A DNA stretch of 64,000 bases from Agromyces protaetiae. GTDB taxonomy: Bacteria; Actinomycetota; Actinomycetes; Actinomycetales; Microbacteriaceae. The translations under genes were made by a program, and so were the position numbers. The stretch covers positions 3,038,001 through 3,102,000 of the forward strand of contig NZ_CP133018.1 of assembly GCF_030866785.1 (NCBI RefSeq), read 5' to 3'. Numbering within the stretch: the first letter of the stretch is position 1; every line of letters begins with the position of its first letter. Below are positions 1 through 9,123 of this stretch, in pieces. The notes under the pieces are model-generated. The model did not search any database. It had not been told where the DNA came from and saw nothing but the letters and a program-made list of their open reading frames with translations.

Positions 1-358
1 AGACGAGCACCAGGATGCCCGTGATCACGGCCCAACCGAGGTCGACCCCGCGCACGATCGGCCAGAGCCAGCCGAGGTCGCCGATGACCTGGTAGATCGA
101 CTGCGGGATCCAGAGCACCACGAACGCGATCATGAGGCGCGCGGGCAGGGGCGACGGCCCCGTCGCCCACGCGATGCCCGCGCACGCGGCGAACACGAGC
201 GGCACCATGGCGTGCAGCGCGACATACGACCCCTCGTCGCGTTCGGACAGCGGCGTCGCGAGGTATCCGGTGACCTCCATCGCGAGGCTGAGCGCGACCG
301 CCGCCGCGATGATCGCGGCGCGCAGCGCGATGCGCCGTTTCCGGCCGGGCGCCATCAT
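1..358 (-). CDS. N-terminus of a membrane protein, possibly a sensor kinase (partial)
   Basis: Reading leftwards from an ATG-ATG pair at 358, an open frame of 119 codons runs off the left edge. It begins MMAPGRKRRIALRAA and holds about four hydrophobic stretches (roughly residues 12-32, 45-65, 72-88 and 105-118) with short loops. The start lies 15 bases beyond the stop codon of the LuxR-type response regulator, so the two are probably co-transcribed. A membrane N-terminus next to such a regulator is typical of a NarL-type histidine kinase, but no HisKA or ATPase region is inside the window, so this is inference from position. An unrelated membrane protein is equally compatible. Confidence 0.55.
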   Translation of the reverse strand, partial: MMAPGRKRRIALRAAIIAAAVALSLAMEVTGYLATPLSERDEGSYVALHAMVPLVFAACAGIAWATGPSPLPARLMIAFVVLWIPQSIYQVIGDLGWLWPIVRGVDLGWAVITGILVLV

Positions 359-373
359 GCCGTCAGTCTCCGC

Positions 374-1042
374 TCACCTCGCGCCGAGCAGGGTCAGCAC
401 CGCGAGCACCCGGCGGTGGTGCTCGGGCGACTCTTCGAGGTCGAGCTTCTGCAGGATGCTCCGCACATGGGTCTCGACGGTCTTGAGGCCGAGGAAGAGG
501 GTCTGCGCGATGCCGCCGTTCGAATAGCCCTGCGCCATCAGCTCGAGCACCGAGCGTTCGCGTTCGGTGAGCCGCGCGAGCGGGTCGTCGGCGCGCGTGC
601 GGCGCACGAGCTGCTCGACGACCTCGGGGTCGACGACCGAGCCGCCGTCGGCGACGGTCTCGACCGCACGGACCAGCGTCTGCGGCTCGCTCACGCGCTC
701 CTTCAGCAGGTATCCGGTGCCGCTGCCCGCACCCATGACCCGTAGCGCATACTCGGGCGTCGCGTACATCGACAGCAGCAGCACGCCGATCTTCGAACCC
801 GAGGCCCGCAGCGACTCGAGCGCGACGATGCCCTCGTCGCGGAAGCTGGGTGGCATCCGGATGTCGAGGACCGCCACATCGATCTCGTCGGCGCGCACGA
901 CCTCGAGCAGTTCGTCGCCCGTGCCGACCGACGCGACCACGTCGATGCCGCCGCCCTCGAGCACCTTCTGGATGCCCTCGCGGAGCAGCAGCGCGTCGTC
1001 GGCCACCGCCACCCTGAGCGGGGATCTCGTTCCGTCGGCCAT
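374..1042 (-). CDS. NarL/LuxR-family response regulator
   Basis: A 222-residue two-component response regulator. The receiver domain (about residues 8-130) has the acidic pair D15-D16, phosphoacceptor D60 in VAVLDIRMP, a switch residue at S91 and the conserved K114. A LuxR-type helix-turn-helix follows at about 155-205 (LTERERSVLELMAQGYSNGG). The length is standard for the NarL family. I chose the ATG at 1042 because GGAG lies five bases before it and the receiver begins right after; the open frame extends further upstream without receiver homology. It should act as a phosphorylation-controlled transcription factor in the cytoplasm. The likely kinase is the membrane protein that follows, though its catalytic part is outside the window. 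Confidence 0.9.
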   Translation of the reverse strand: MADGTRSPLRVAVADDALLLREGIQKVLEGGGIDVVASVGTGDELLEVVRADEIDVAVLDIRMPPSFRDEGIVALESLRASGSKIGVLLLSMYATPEYALRVMGAGSGTGYLLKERVSEPQTLVRAVETVADGGSVVDPEVVEQLVRRTRADDPLARLTERERSVLELMAQGYSNGGIAQTLFLGLKTVETHVRSILQKLDLEESPEHHRRVLAVLTLLGAR

Positions 1043-1232
1043 GGCCACTCCGTCTCGGTTGGACGCGCGCACGACCCCCGCAATCGGTCGCGGTATCTCG
1101 CGACTGTATCGCGTTCGACCCCCGGTCCGTGCACCCCGTTCAGGGGCCACACCGATGCGGCGGCCCGCACGGCGTGCCACGCTGGTCCTGCCCGCGGCGT
1201 GACCGTCGCCGCATGCACTCCGAGGAGCACGG

Positions 1233-4200
1233 ATGCCGCACGCCGCCGACGCCGCACGAGCACCACGTCCGATCGCGGTGCGGGCGGCCGCACCGGGGGT
1301 GCGGATCGACGAGCTGCTGCCCGAAGGCGCGCTTCCCGCGTCGGGTCGCACCCTGCGCGTCGCGCTCGCGATGCGCGGCGGCGTGAGCCTCGCGGTCTGG
1401 ATCGGCGGCGTCGCCGCCGAGCTGGATCTTCTGCGTCGCATCCGGCTCTTCGACGTCGGCGACGAGACCTGGGCGGTCGTCCCGACGACGCGCGGCGCCG
1501 ACCTGTCGCCGGCGGTCGAGGAACGGGTCGTCGTCTATGCGGGCCTGCTGGATCGGGCGGGGTACGACCGCGTCGAGATCGATCTGCTCGCGGGGGCCAG
1601 CGCCGGCGGGCTGAACGCCGTCGTCTACGCGGTCGCGCAGCGCGCGGGCGTCGCCCTCGACGGGTTGCTGCGCACCTGGGGGTCGGTCGGCGGCTTCTGG
1701 GGTCTGCTGCACGAACCGGGCACGTGGGGGCTCAGGGCGCCGCTGCGCGGCGAGGGCTACTTCCGGCGGCGGGTGTTCGCGGCGATCCGCGATCTGCATT
1801 CCTCGCCCGGCGGGCATCCCGACCTCGTGCCCGAGTACGTGAGCGTTGACCTCTCGGCGACCATGATCGATACGGCCGATCAGCTCGAGGAGGACGCCGC
1901 AGAGGGGCGTGGCCACTTCCGCTTCGTCGGCAGCGACGCCCACCATCTCGACAACCTCGTGCCGCGCCGCGGGGCGCTCGGCTACGAGGGCAAGGCGGCC
2001 GACGACCGGGCCCAGCTCTGGCATCTCGCGCTCGCGGCGCGGTCGACCTCGTCGCTCGCGGGCGGCTTCGAGCCCGCCGAGATCGCCTCCACCGAGTGGC
2101 CGGCCGAGGCGGCACGCGCGTCGAGCGTCGCCGAGCGCGACGACCTCCGATTCGCGTTCGCCGCGCATCGCGCCCGCTCGGGTGAGCCGTTCCGCGTCAT
2201 CGACGGCGCGGTGTTCGACAACGTGCCCATCGATCGCGCGCTCGCCGCCGCCAAGCTCCGTGCGAGCGACCGGCTCGCCGACCGCGTGCTCGTGTTCCTC
2301 GATCCCGAGCCCGACCCCGCCCTCGGCGGTCCTGCACCCTGGGACCCCGATGCGTCGCGCTTCTTCCGCGCCGTCGGCGCCATGTTCACCCGGAGCTTCC
2401 GTCGCGAGTCGGTCGCGCGCGAGGCCGCCGAACTGCAGCGCTTCAACGGGCAGCGGGCGCTCGAGACGGGGCGGCGTGACAGCGGTGCCGGTCTGCTCGC
2501 GTCGGCGAGCGCCGAGCCCGGCGAGGTCGATGCGCGCCGCCGGGCCTACGTGCGCGCCTCGGGCGCGGTCGTCGCCGAGCGGCTCGCCGAGGCACTCGGC
2601 CAGCCCTCGCTCTGGCAGCTGCGGTCCGCGGGCCGGCGCAGGCGGCGGTACACGCCCGTCGACCGCACGGCGCTCGCCGGGCTCGACGCTGCGGCGGCTG
2701 CGCGATACGCATACGAGGCCGACACGCGACCCGAGGTTGCGCTGCACGCACCGTTGGCGCTCGCCGACGCGGCGAACTGCGTGCTCGCCTGGACCCGCGA
2801 GCTCGAACGCGTGCCCGAGGCGCCCGGCGCGCGCCGCGGTCTCAGCCTGCCCGACGTGCGCCGCGACGCGTACGCCGCGCTGATCGACGCCGAGGGCTCG
2901 CTCGACGCCCTCACCGAGCGGGTGCTCGAGCACGTCCGCCGGACGCTGCCCCCGCACACCGCGCCGGCGCCGCCCGACCTCGCCGCCTGGGTCGAGCGCT
3001 GGGTCGCGGCCTCCGACCAGGTGGACACCGGCGCGCACTGGCGCGAGCTCGATGCGTGCGTCGCCGGCCTCGCGCTGCTGAGTCGCGAGGTCGACGCCGG
3101 CATGGATGCGCACACGCCGGCGGTCGCCGCGCGCTGGCGGCAGTCGCCGTGGCGCGCCGTCGCACTCGCCGACGTGGCGACCGAGGCCGCCGACCTGCCG
3201 CCGCTCGCCAATCCGATCGGCATCCCGGCCGCGCTCTCGCGCGTGGACTACTGGACCATCGGGGTCGATGAGCGCCCAGCGCATCAGGAGCGGTTCACCG
3301 CGCTCCTGGACGACCGCTTCCTCACGCGCCTGCAGACGACGATGCGCACCCCGGGCCTGCAGGCCGAGGAGGCGGCCGCGCGGCTCGCAGCTCCCGACCC
3401 CGACCCCATGGACCGCCAGACGAAGCTCGCAGGATACGGGTTCGGCAACTTCCTGGGATTCCTCGCGAGCCAGTGGCGCGTGAACGACTGGTGGTGGGGA
3501 CGGCTCGACGGGTCCGCCGGCATCGTGCGCATGCTCGCGACCCGCGTGCACGGGGTGGCCTCGGACGGACTCGTCGCGGCGGTCCAGGATGCGGTGCTCG
3601 CCCAGAGCGACGAGCCGCGGTTCCGCGACGGCGGGCTGTCGCCGCTCGACCCTGTTTCCACCGGCGGGCGAACGGATGCCTCGACGGCGGCCTCGGCTGA
3701 TGGCGCTGCCGGGGCGCACGCACCGGTGCGGGACGTGCGGGAGACCGCTGCGGCGACGGATGCCCCGCCCGAGGCCGACCGGATCCCGGCGCCCGCACCG
3801 CACTCTGCCGAGGGCGACGACCGGCGCGCCCGACTGCGGGCGGGCACCGACACGCTCTGGAACCTCGACCCCGGGTACCGGTTCGCGCTCGCGTCCCGCG
3901 CGCTCCGGCTCATCGACCGGGCCGCCATGCCGGTCAACCGGGTCCTCCGCACGGTGCTGCAGATCGTGCTCGCCACGCTGCGGCCCGTGCTGGTGGCCCT
4001 GCCCGCCGTCGCCGACCCGCCCCGGCTCGCGCTGGTCGCCGGCCTCTCGGCCGGGGTCGCGTGGCTGCTCACGTGGTCCGCGTTCGCGCCGACCGCCGGG
4101 TCGGTCGTCGCGGCCGTCGTCGTCACGGCGCTGCTCCTCGGGGTGCTGGCCGCGGGCGTCGTACGCTCCCGCCGACGCTGGGCCACGGTGATCGACGGCC

Positions 4201-4880
4201 TCGCCGGCCACCCGCGTCAGTCCGCCGCCGTGCGCGCCCGCGCCGGCTCCCGCTGGCCGCTCGCGCGCTACACGGTCGTCGCGATCGCGAGCCTCGTGCC
4301 GCTCGCCATCGCGATCGCGCGCGCGAACCTCGTCATGGCCGTGCTCTGCCTCGGCGTGTCGCTCGCGCTCACCGCGGTCGCGGTTCGGCAGGCGAGCGGC
4401 GCTCGGCAGGCCACGGTACGGCCGCGTCTGCTGCGGACCAACCTCATGTTCGCGGTGTTCGTCGTGCTCGGCGGGCTGCTCCCGCTCGCGCAGGTGCTCT
4501 GGGCGGAGCATCCGCTCGTGCCGTCGCTCGCGCGGGACGCCCTCGCGCCGCCCATGCGCTGGGACCTCGCGGTGCTCGCCGTCGGCGCCCTGCTGGTCGC
4601 GATGGCCCTCACCGTCGACTGGCTGCCGGTGCGTGTCGGTCGCACCGCCCGGCGCCGTACGCGCGGCATCGACTGGTTGACGGTCTCCGCGCTCTCGACC
4701 GCCGTCGCGCTCGTGTCCGCCGAACTCACGAGGCTCGCGATGGCGGACCGCCCCGAGCTGCACGCCGTCGCGACCGCCGTCGTGGTCTTCCTCGTCGTCT
4801 GGGGCAACCTCGTCTGGTGGCTCCCCGAGCTGCGCCGCCGCGAGCTCCCGAAGGCCGACACCGTCGTCCGCGCGCACTGA
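1233..4880 (+). CDS. Large patatin-like phospholipase with a C-terminal membrane region (DUF3376 type)
   Basis: A 1215-residue protein. The N-terminal patatin fold shows a glycine-rich oxyanion segment (about 47-60, AMRGGVSLAVW), the nucleophile elbow GASAG with S123, and the second half of the catalytic dyad in DGA at 324-326, so a Ser-Asp lipid acyl hydrolase is expected to be active. A long helical middle region follows, then an Ala/Asp-rich linker near 810-850. Beyond about residue 900 there are six to eight hydrophobic segments, so the enzyme should be tied to the membrane. This architecture is known in actinobacteria as patatin-like protein with DUF3376; its substrate is not established. 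The ATG at 1233 is preceded by GAGGAG at 1222-1227. It is convergent with the ABC genes to its right. Confidence 0.85.
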   Translation: MPHAADAARAPRPIAVRAAAPGVRIDELLPEGALPASGRTLRVALAMRGGVSLAVWIGGVAAELDLLRRIRLFDVGDETWAVVPTTRGADLSPAVEERVVVYAGLLDRAGYDRVEIDLLAGASAGGLNAVVYAVAQRAGVALDGLLRTWGSVGGFWGLLHEPGTWGLRAPLRGEGYFRRRVFAAIRDLHSSPGGHPDLVPEYVSVDLSATMIDTADQLEEDAAEGRGHFRFVGSDAHHLDNLVPRRGALGYEGKAADDRAQLWHLALAARSTSSLAGGFEPAEIASTEWPAEAARASSVAERDDLRFAFAAHRARSGEPFRVIDGAVFDNVPIDRALAAAKLRASDRLADRVLVFLDPEPDPALGGPAPWDPDASRFFRAVGAMFTRSFRRESVAREAAELQRFNGQRALETGRRDSGAGLLASASAEPGEVDARRRAYVRASGAVVAERLAEALGQPSLWQLRSAGRRRRRYTPVDRTALAGLDAAAAARYAYEADTRPEVALHAPLALADAANCVLAWTRELERVPEAPGARRGLSLPDVRRDAYAALIDAEGSLDALTERVLEHVRRTLPPHTAPAPPDLAAWVERWVAASDQVDTGAHWRELDACVAGLALLSREVDAGMDAHTPAVAARWRQSPWRAVALADVATEAADLPPLANPIGIPAALSRVDYWTIGVDERPAHQERFTALLDDRFLTRLQTTMRTPGLQAEEAAARLAAPDPDPMDRQTKLAGYGFGNFLGFLASQWRVNDWWWGRLDGSAGIVRMLATRVHGVASDGLVAAVQDAVLAQSDEPRFRDGGLSPLDPVSTGGRTDASTAASADGAAGAHAPVRDVRETAAATDAPPEADRIPAPAPHSAEGDDRRARLRAGTDTLWNLDPGYRFALASRALRLIDRAAMPVNRVLRTVLQIVLATLRPVLVALPAVADPPRLALVAGLSAGVAWLLTWSAFAPTAGSVVAAVVVTALLLGVLAAGVVRSRRRWATVIDGLAGHPRQSAAVRARAGSRWPLARYTVVAIASLVPLAIAIARANLVMAVLCLGVSLALTAVAVRQASGARQATVRPRLLRTNLMFAVFVVLGGLLPLAQVLWAEHPLVPSLARDALAPPMRWDLAVLAVGALLVAMALTVDWLPVRVGRTARRRTRGIDWLTVSALSTAVALVSAELTRLAMADRPELHAVATAVVVFLVVWGNLVWWLPELRRRELPKADTVVRAH

Positions 4881-4902
4881 CCCACGCCCGCCCCGTGCCC
4901 GT

Positions 4903-4933
4903 CCCGGCGTCCCGGCGTCCCGGCGTCCCGGCC
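4903..4933 (+). repeat. 8-bp tandem repeat
   Basis: The unit CCCGGCGT is repeated three times and then partially, starting 22 bases after the stop codon of the patatin gene. It probably arose by replication slippage and has no coding role that I can see. Confidence 0.7.
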
Positions 4934-4985
4934 CCACTGTCCCCGCCGCCGTCAGGCCCGCACCGTCCCCATCACCCCAGCCCTA

Positions 4986-5014
4986 CGCGCGACACCACGC
5001 CACGATGTCGCGCG
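4986..5014. terminator. Bidirectional hairpin between convergent genes
   Basis: CGCGCGACA pairs with TGTCGCGCG around an 11-base loop. It lies between the convergent patatin and ABC-exporter genes, eight bases from the latter's stop codon. There is no clear U-tract, so it may be a weak or stem-only terminator. Confidence 0.4.
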
Positions 5015-5021
5015 GATGCGC

Positions 5022-6830
5022 TCACACGAGCGAGTCGCGCCACGCCGCGTGCAGCGCGGCGAAGCGACCCGAGCCGGCGATCAGGTCGGCGGGGGCGCCG
5101 TCCTCGACGACACGGCCGTGCTCCATGACGAGCACCCGGTCGGCGATCGCGACGGTCGACAGCCGGTGCGCGATGATGACCGCGGTGCGCCCCGAGAGCA
5201 GCGTCTGCAGGGCGTCCTGCACGGCGCGCTCGCTCGGGATGTCGAGCGAGCTCGTGGCTTCGTCGAGGATCAGCACCGCCGGGTTCGCGAGGAACGCGCG
5301 CGCGAACGAGATCAGCTGGCGCTGACCGGCGCTCACCCGCCCGCCGCGCTTGTTGACGTCGGTGTCGTATCCGTTCGGCAGCGACTCGATGAACTCGTGC
5401 GCGCCGACCGCCTTCGCCGCGCGCACGATCTCCTCGAACGGCGCGTCGGGCCGGCCGAGTCCGATGTTGTCGGCCACCGACCCCGAGAAGAGGTACGCCT
5501 CCTGCGTCACCATGACGATCGCCCGGCGCAGGTCCTTCGGGTGCAGGTCGCGCAGATCGACGCCGTCGAGGGTGACCTGCCCGTCGCTCGGGTCGTAGAA
5601 CCGGGCGATGAGCTTCGCGAGCGTCGATTTGCCGGCGCCGGTCGAGCCGACGAGCGCGATCGTCTGGCCGGCCGGCAGCTCCAGGTCGAAGCGCGGCAGG
5701 ATGACCCGGTCGGCGGTGTACGCGAACTCGACGCCATCGAACCGGACGTTGCCCTCGGCGGTCCACAGATCGACCGGTCGCACAGGGTCGGGGACGCTCG
5801 GCTCCTCCTCGAGCACGCCCGAGATCTTCTCGAGGGCGCTCGCCGCCGACTGGTACGAGTTGTAGAACATGGCGAGCTCTTCCATCGGATCGTAGAACCG
5901 CTTCGTGTAGAGCACGGCCGCGAGCAGCACGCCGACCTCGAGCCCCGCGTCGATGACCCGGAAGCCGCCGATCAGCAGCACGACGGCGACGGCGGTGTTG
6001 CCGATGAGGGCGAGGGACGGGTTGTACACGGCGAAGAGGCCGAGCACGCGCGCGTTCACGTCGCGGTAGTCCTCGGTGAGCTCACCGAACTCGCGCTCGT
6101 TGCGCCGCTCCTTGCGGAAGGCCTGCACGGCCCGGATCCCGGTCATGGTCTCGACGAACTGCACGATGAGCCGCGCGCTCGCGACCCGTGAGCGCCGGAA
6201 CAGCTTCTGCGAGCGGACCTGGAACCACCGGGTCAGCGCCACCAGCGGCAGCAGGGTGACCATGAGCACGAGGCCTGACACCCAGTCGAGCCAGACCAGT
6301 GCGATCGCGGTGAACACCATGTACAGCACGCCGCGCACCAGCGCATTGATGCCCTCGTCGAGGAGCTCGCGGATCGCATCGAGGTCGCTCGTCTGCCGCG
6401 AGATGATGCGGCCCGACGTATACGACTCGTGGAACTCCAGCGACAGCTTCTGGGTGTGCAGGAACACGCGCGTCCGCAGGTCGATGAGGACGGCCTGGCT
6501 GATGCGTGCCGCGAGCCGGATGTACCAGGCCATGAGGAACGCGCCGGCGACGCCGGTGAGCAGGAAGGCGAGCCCCGCCGCCCCGACCGGCATCCAGTCC
6601 TGTTCGAGCAGCGCAGGAAGCCCCTGATCGAGGCCGTACGCGATGATCGCCGGCCCGGCGACCTGCGCCGCGGTCGAGACGACCACGATCGTCAGCGTGA
6701 GCCACAGGATGCGCCGTTGCGGCCCGAGCAGCGAGCCGAGCAGGCGCAGACTCCGGCGGCGGATCTGCCGCGACTCGACTTTCGTGTACTCGTGGCGTTC
6801 CTCGCCCTGCACGCCGAAGACGGTGCTCAT
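5022..6830 (-). CDS. ABC exporter subunit with canonical nucleotide-binding site
   Basis: A 602-residue half-transporter: six transmembrane helices (about residues 30-330), then a nucleotide-binding domain with Walker [11 protein letters not shown], a variant signature VSAGQRQL and Walker [12 protein letters not shown], where the catalytic Glu is intact. The ATG at 6830 overlaps the stop of the preceding exporter gene by four bases (ATGA), so the pair is translationally coupled and should form a heterodimer. Multidrug exporters of the LmrCD/BmrCD/TM287-288 type have this layout, with one complete and one degenerate ATP site. The substrate is unknown; drugs or lipids are the usual cargo. An in-frame extension further upstream is only the antisense of the neighbour and is not used. 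Confidence 0.9.
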   Translation of the reverse strand: MSTVFGVQGEERHEYTKVESRQIRRRSLRLLGSLLGPQRRILWLTLTIVVVSTAAQVAGPAIIAYGLDQGLPALLEQDWMPVGAAGLAFLLTGVAGAFLMAWYIRLAARISQAVLIDLRTRVFLHTQKLSLEFHESYTSGRIISRQTSDLDAIRELLDEGINALVRGVLYMVFTAIALVWLDWVSGLVLMVTLLPLVALTRWFQVRSQKLFRRSRVASARLIVQFVETMTGIRAVQAFRKERRNEREFGELTEDYRDVNARVLGLFAVYNPSLALIGNTAVAVVLLIGGFRVIDAGLEVGVLLAAVLYTKRFYDPMEELAMFYNSYQSAASALEKISGVLEEEPSVPDPVRPVDLWTAEGNVRFDGVEFAYTADRVILPRFDLELPAGQTIALVGSTGAGKSTLAKLIARFYDPSDGQVTLDGVDLRDLHPKDLRRAIVMVTQEAYLFSGSVADNIGLGRPDAPFEEIVRAAKAVGAHEFIESLPNGYDTDVNKRGGRVSAGQRQLISFARAFLANPAVLILDEATSSLDIPSERAVQDALQTLLSGRTAVIIAHRLSTVAIADRVLVMEHGRVVEDGAPADLIAGSGRFAALHAAWRDSLV

Positions 6831-8764
6831 CGGAGGACCTCCCTCTGGTCGTCGTGGTCGTCGGCGGGAACGGCGGTCTGGCCGGCAGGTCCCGCGTCGA
6901 TGAGATCGGATGCCTCGGCCTGCGCCTGTCGCGCCTCGTCCTCGAGGCTCGAGATGACGAATCGGTAGTGCTCGGATACGCGGAGCAGCTCGGCGTGCGT
7001 GCCGACGGCCGTGATGCGGCCCTCCTCGAGCAGCGCGACCCGGTCGGCGAGCATGACCGTCGACGGGCGGTGCGCCACGATGAGCGCGGTCGTGTCCGCG
7101 AGCACGGTCCGCAGTTCCTGCTCGACGCGTTCCTCGGTCGCGACGTCGAGCGCCGAGAGCGGGTCGTCGAGCACCAGCACGGCGGGATCGGCCGCGACCG
7201 CGCGCGCGAGCGCGAGGCGTTGCCGCTGCCCGCCCGACAGGCTCATGCCCTCTTCTCCGACCTTCGTCTGGAGGCCGTCGGGCAGGTCGTACGCGAAGCC
7301 GGCCTGCGCGATCCGCAGGGCCTCGTGCAGCACGCGGTCGGCCTCGCTGCGCACGTCGGGAGCGTCGCCCGCCAGCTCGGGGCGACCGAGCAGCACGTTG
7401 TCGCGCACCGAGGCGCTGAACAGCGTGGCGTCCTCGAACGCCATCGCGATGTGCGAACGGAGCTCCTCGCGCGTCAGCGCGCGGACATCCACACCGTCGA
7501 GGGTCACCGCTCCCCCGGTGACGTCGTAGAGCCGCGTCGTGAGCGCCGTCATGGTGGTCTTGCCCGAACCCGTGAGCCCGACGAGGGCCATGGTCTCGCC
7601 GGGTTGCAGCACGAGGTCGATGCCGTCGAGCAGGTCGCCGAACCGCTCGGGCGAGTCCTGGTACCTGAAGTGCACCGCGTCGAACGCGAGCTCGCCGCGC
7701 GGGCGCTCGACGCGCACAGGCCGCTCGGGGTCGGTCACCTGGTTCTGTTCGTCGAGGATGTCGAAGTAGCGGTCGGTCGCGGTGCGCGCGTCGAGCGAGA
7801 ACGCGAGCAGGAAGCCGATCGACTCGATCGGCCACGCGAGGACCGTCGCGGTCGCGAAGAACGCCACGAGCTGGCCCACCGAGAGATGTCCCTGTGACGC
7901 CAGCCACACGCCGAGCACGAGGCACAATGCGAGCGCGACCGCGGGCACGAGCAGGAGCCACACCCAGATGCTCGCGTCGAGCCTCGCCTTCTCCATCTCG
8001 GTCGAGCGGAGCGTCTCGGCCCGCGCACGGAACGTGCTCAGCGCGTGCTTGCCGCGCCCGAACGCCTTCAGCACCCGGATGCCGTGCACCGACTCCTCGA
8101 CGGCCGTCGCGAGGTCGCCGGACTGGTCCTGACTGCGGCGCGAGACCTCCGAGTAGCGGCCCTCGAAGCGGTAGCCCACGACCCAGAGCGGGATCGCACA
8201 GAGGAAGAAGACGAGGCCGAGCAGCCAGCTCATCGAGATGAGGATGGCGATGCCGACGACGATCACGATGAGGTTCACGACGAGGAGCACCAGCCCGAAC
8301 GCGAGCCACCGGCGGATCAGACCGAGATCCGTCACGGCGCGCGACAGCAACTGGCCGCTCGGCCACCGGTCGTGGAAGCTCACGGGGAGGTCCTGCAACT
8401 TGGCGTACAACGCGTTGCGCATCCGCGCCTCGACGCGTGTCGTCGGCGTGAGCACGAGCCAGCGGCGGAGCGCGAACATGATCGCCTCGGCCGCGCCCAG
8501 CCCGAACACGAGCAGCGCGAGCGGCACGACCGCCGCGCGGTCGCCGTCGGTCAGCGGCCCGTCGACGATGCTCTGCAGCACCTGCGGGATGGCCAGGGCG
8601 ATGAGCTGCGCGACGAGTGCCGCGGCCGCGCTGCCGATGAGGGCGGGCATGGCCGGGCGGGCGTAGGCGCGCAGCCGCCAGAGCGCGCGGATCGAGCTCG
8701 TACGCGCGGCGGTCTGCGCCGCGTGGTCGCGCGGCGGTGGCTGGTGGTCGGCGATGACGGTCAA
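6827..8764 (-). CDS. ABC exporter subunit with degenerate nucleotide-binding site
   Basis: A 645-residue half-transporter with six membrane helices in the first ~350 residues and a C-terminal ATPase (Walker [10 protein letters not shown], signature LSGGQRQR). The Walker B region reads [12 protein letters not shown]: the catalytic Glu that normally follows the Walker B Asp is Asp, the hallmark of the non-hydrolysing site in heterodimeric exporters. Start is TTG at 8764, supported by GGAAGGA seven bases upstream; no in-frame ATG fits better. It is the first structural gene of the two-gene exporter operon and is preceded by a short leader ORF and two hairpins (8825-8906), suggesting attenuation control. 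Confidence 0.9.
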   Translation of the reverse strand: MTVIADHQPPPRDHAAQTAARTSSIRALWRLRAYARPAMPALIGSAAAALVAQLIALAIPQVLQSIVDGPLTDGDRAAVVPLALLVFGLGAAEAIMFALRRWLVLTPTTRVEARMRNALYAKLQDLPVSFHDRWPSGQLLSRAVTDLGLIRRWLAFGLVLLVVNLIVIVVGIAILISMSWLLGLVFFLCAIPLWVVGYRFEGRYSEVSRRSQDQSGDLATAVEESVHGIRVLKAFGRGKHALSTFRARAETLRSTEMEKARLDASIWVWLLLVPAVALALCLVLGVWLASQGHLSVGQLVAFFATATVLAWPIESIGFLLAFSLDARTATDRYFDILDEQNQVTDPERPVRVERPRGELAFDAVHFRYQDSPERFGDLLDGIDLVLQPGETMALVGLTGSGKTTMTALTTRLYDVTGGAVTLDGVDVRALTREELRSHIAMAFEDATLFSASVRDNVLLGRPELAGDAPDVRSEADRVLHEALRIAQAGFAYDLPDGLQTKVGEEGMSLSGGQRQRLALARAVAADPAVLVLDDPLSALDVATEERVEQELRTVLADTTALIVAHRPSTVMLADRVALLEEGRITAVGTHAELLRVSEHYRFVISSLEDEARQAQAEASDLIDAGPAGQTAVPADDHDDQREVLR

Positions 8765-8824
8765 GCCGGGTCCTTCCGAGGGCGCTCGCGCGCGTCAGGC
8801 GCGTCGAGCCGATGAGACGAGGGG

Positions 8825-8868
8825 TGCACGCGGTCGCTGAAGCGACGTCGCGCAGCGTGGCGCGTGCA
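8825..8868 (-). promoter_or_regulatory. Second leader hairpin of the ABC exporter operon
   Basis: TGCACGCG (8825-8832) pairs perfectly with CGCGTGCA (8861-8868). A further stem inside it pairs GTCGCT with AGCGAC (8833-8846). It lies about 60 bases before the TTG start of the exporter. No U-tract follows in the transcript, so if it terminates transcription it does not do so in the classical way; it could instead occlude translation. Confidence 0.5.
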
Positions 8869-8872
8869 GTGG

Positions 8873-8906
8873 TCCGCCGGAGCCAGCGGCACGGGAGGCT
8901 GGCGGA
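8873..8906 (-). promoter_or_regulatory. First leader hairpin, directly after the leader ORF
   Basis: TCCGCC (8873-8878) plus AGCC (8881-8884) pair with GGCT plus GGCGGA (8897-8906), interrupted only by a two-base bulge. In the transcript the stem starts four bases after the stop codon of the 34-residue leader ORF, so a ribosome held near the end of that ORF would prevent it from folding. Confidence 0.5.
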
Positions 8907-8910
8907 AGCG

Positions 8911-9015
8911 CTAGCGGGACGGTTTCGCGAAGACGGGCGTGGGCAGAGCCGCCGGCGAGCGAAGCGCAGCGCCGAGTGCCGCCACCGTGCGGGCGTCGAG
9001 GTCGGCTGTCTGCAT
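8911..9015 (-). CDS. Putative 34-residue leader peptide
   Basis: An ATG at 9015, preceded at six bases by a near-perfect Shine-Dalgarno AGGAGGA, opens 34 codons ending in TAG (begins [11 protein letters not shown], ends FAKPSR). It is much better equipped for translation than the exporter gene behind it. It has no hydrophobic stretch and resembles no family I know. Its place between a promoter (9075-9104) and two hairpins just upstream of a heterodimeric ABC exporter is the layout of leader peptides that sense ribosome-targeting antibiotics, as with BmrB before BmrCD in Bacillus. That role is inferred; expression is not shown by sequence alone. Confidence 0.55.
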   Translation of the reverse strand: MQTADLDARTVAALGAALRSPAALPTPVFAKPSR

Positions 9016-9074
9016 GATTGTCCTCCTGCGTCGTCATCTTCGGCCGAGATGGATCGCACCGCGGCCAGCCTTAC

Positions 9075-9104
9075 AGACTAGAGAACTTCCCGGTCCGACC
9101 GCAA
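9075..9104 (-). promoter_or_regulatory. Promoter of the leader ORF and ABC exporter operon
   Basis: -35 TTGCGG (9099-9104) and -10 TAGTCT (9075-9080), 18 bases apart, would give a leader of about 50 bases before the leader ORF. An inverted repeat CCCGGTC/GACCGGG (9089-9095 and 9114-9120) spans the -35 box; it may be an operator, or the terminator of the upstream gene whose stop is at 9124. Confidence 0.5.
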
Positions 9105-9123
9105 GAAGAGTTTGACCGGGCTG

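Noticed and set aside
1140..4937. Long antisense open frames opposite the patatin, glpD, pcrA and ABC genes
   Set aside because: They have no family features and mirror the codon bias of the real genes, as expected in GC-rich DNA.
5022..9059. A single 1345-residue fused ABC transporter
   Set aside because: The upper part of this frame is antisense-like shadow of the first exporter subunit. ATG 6830 with the ATGA overlap gives a normal 602-residue protein.
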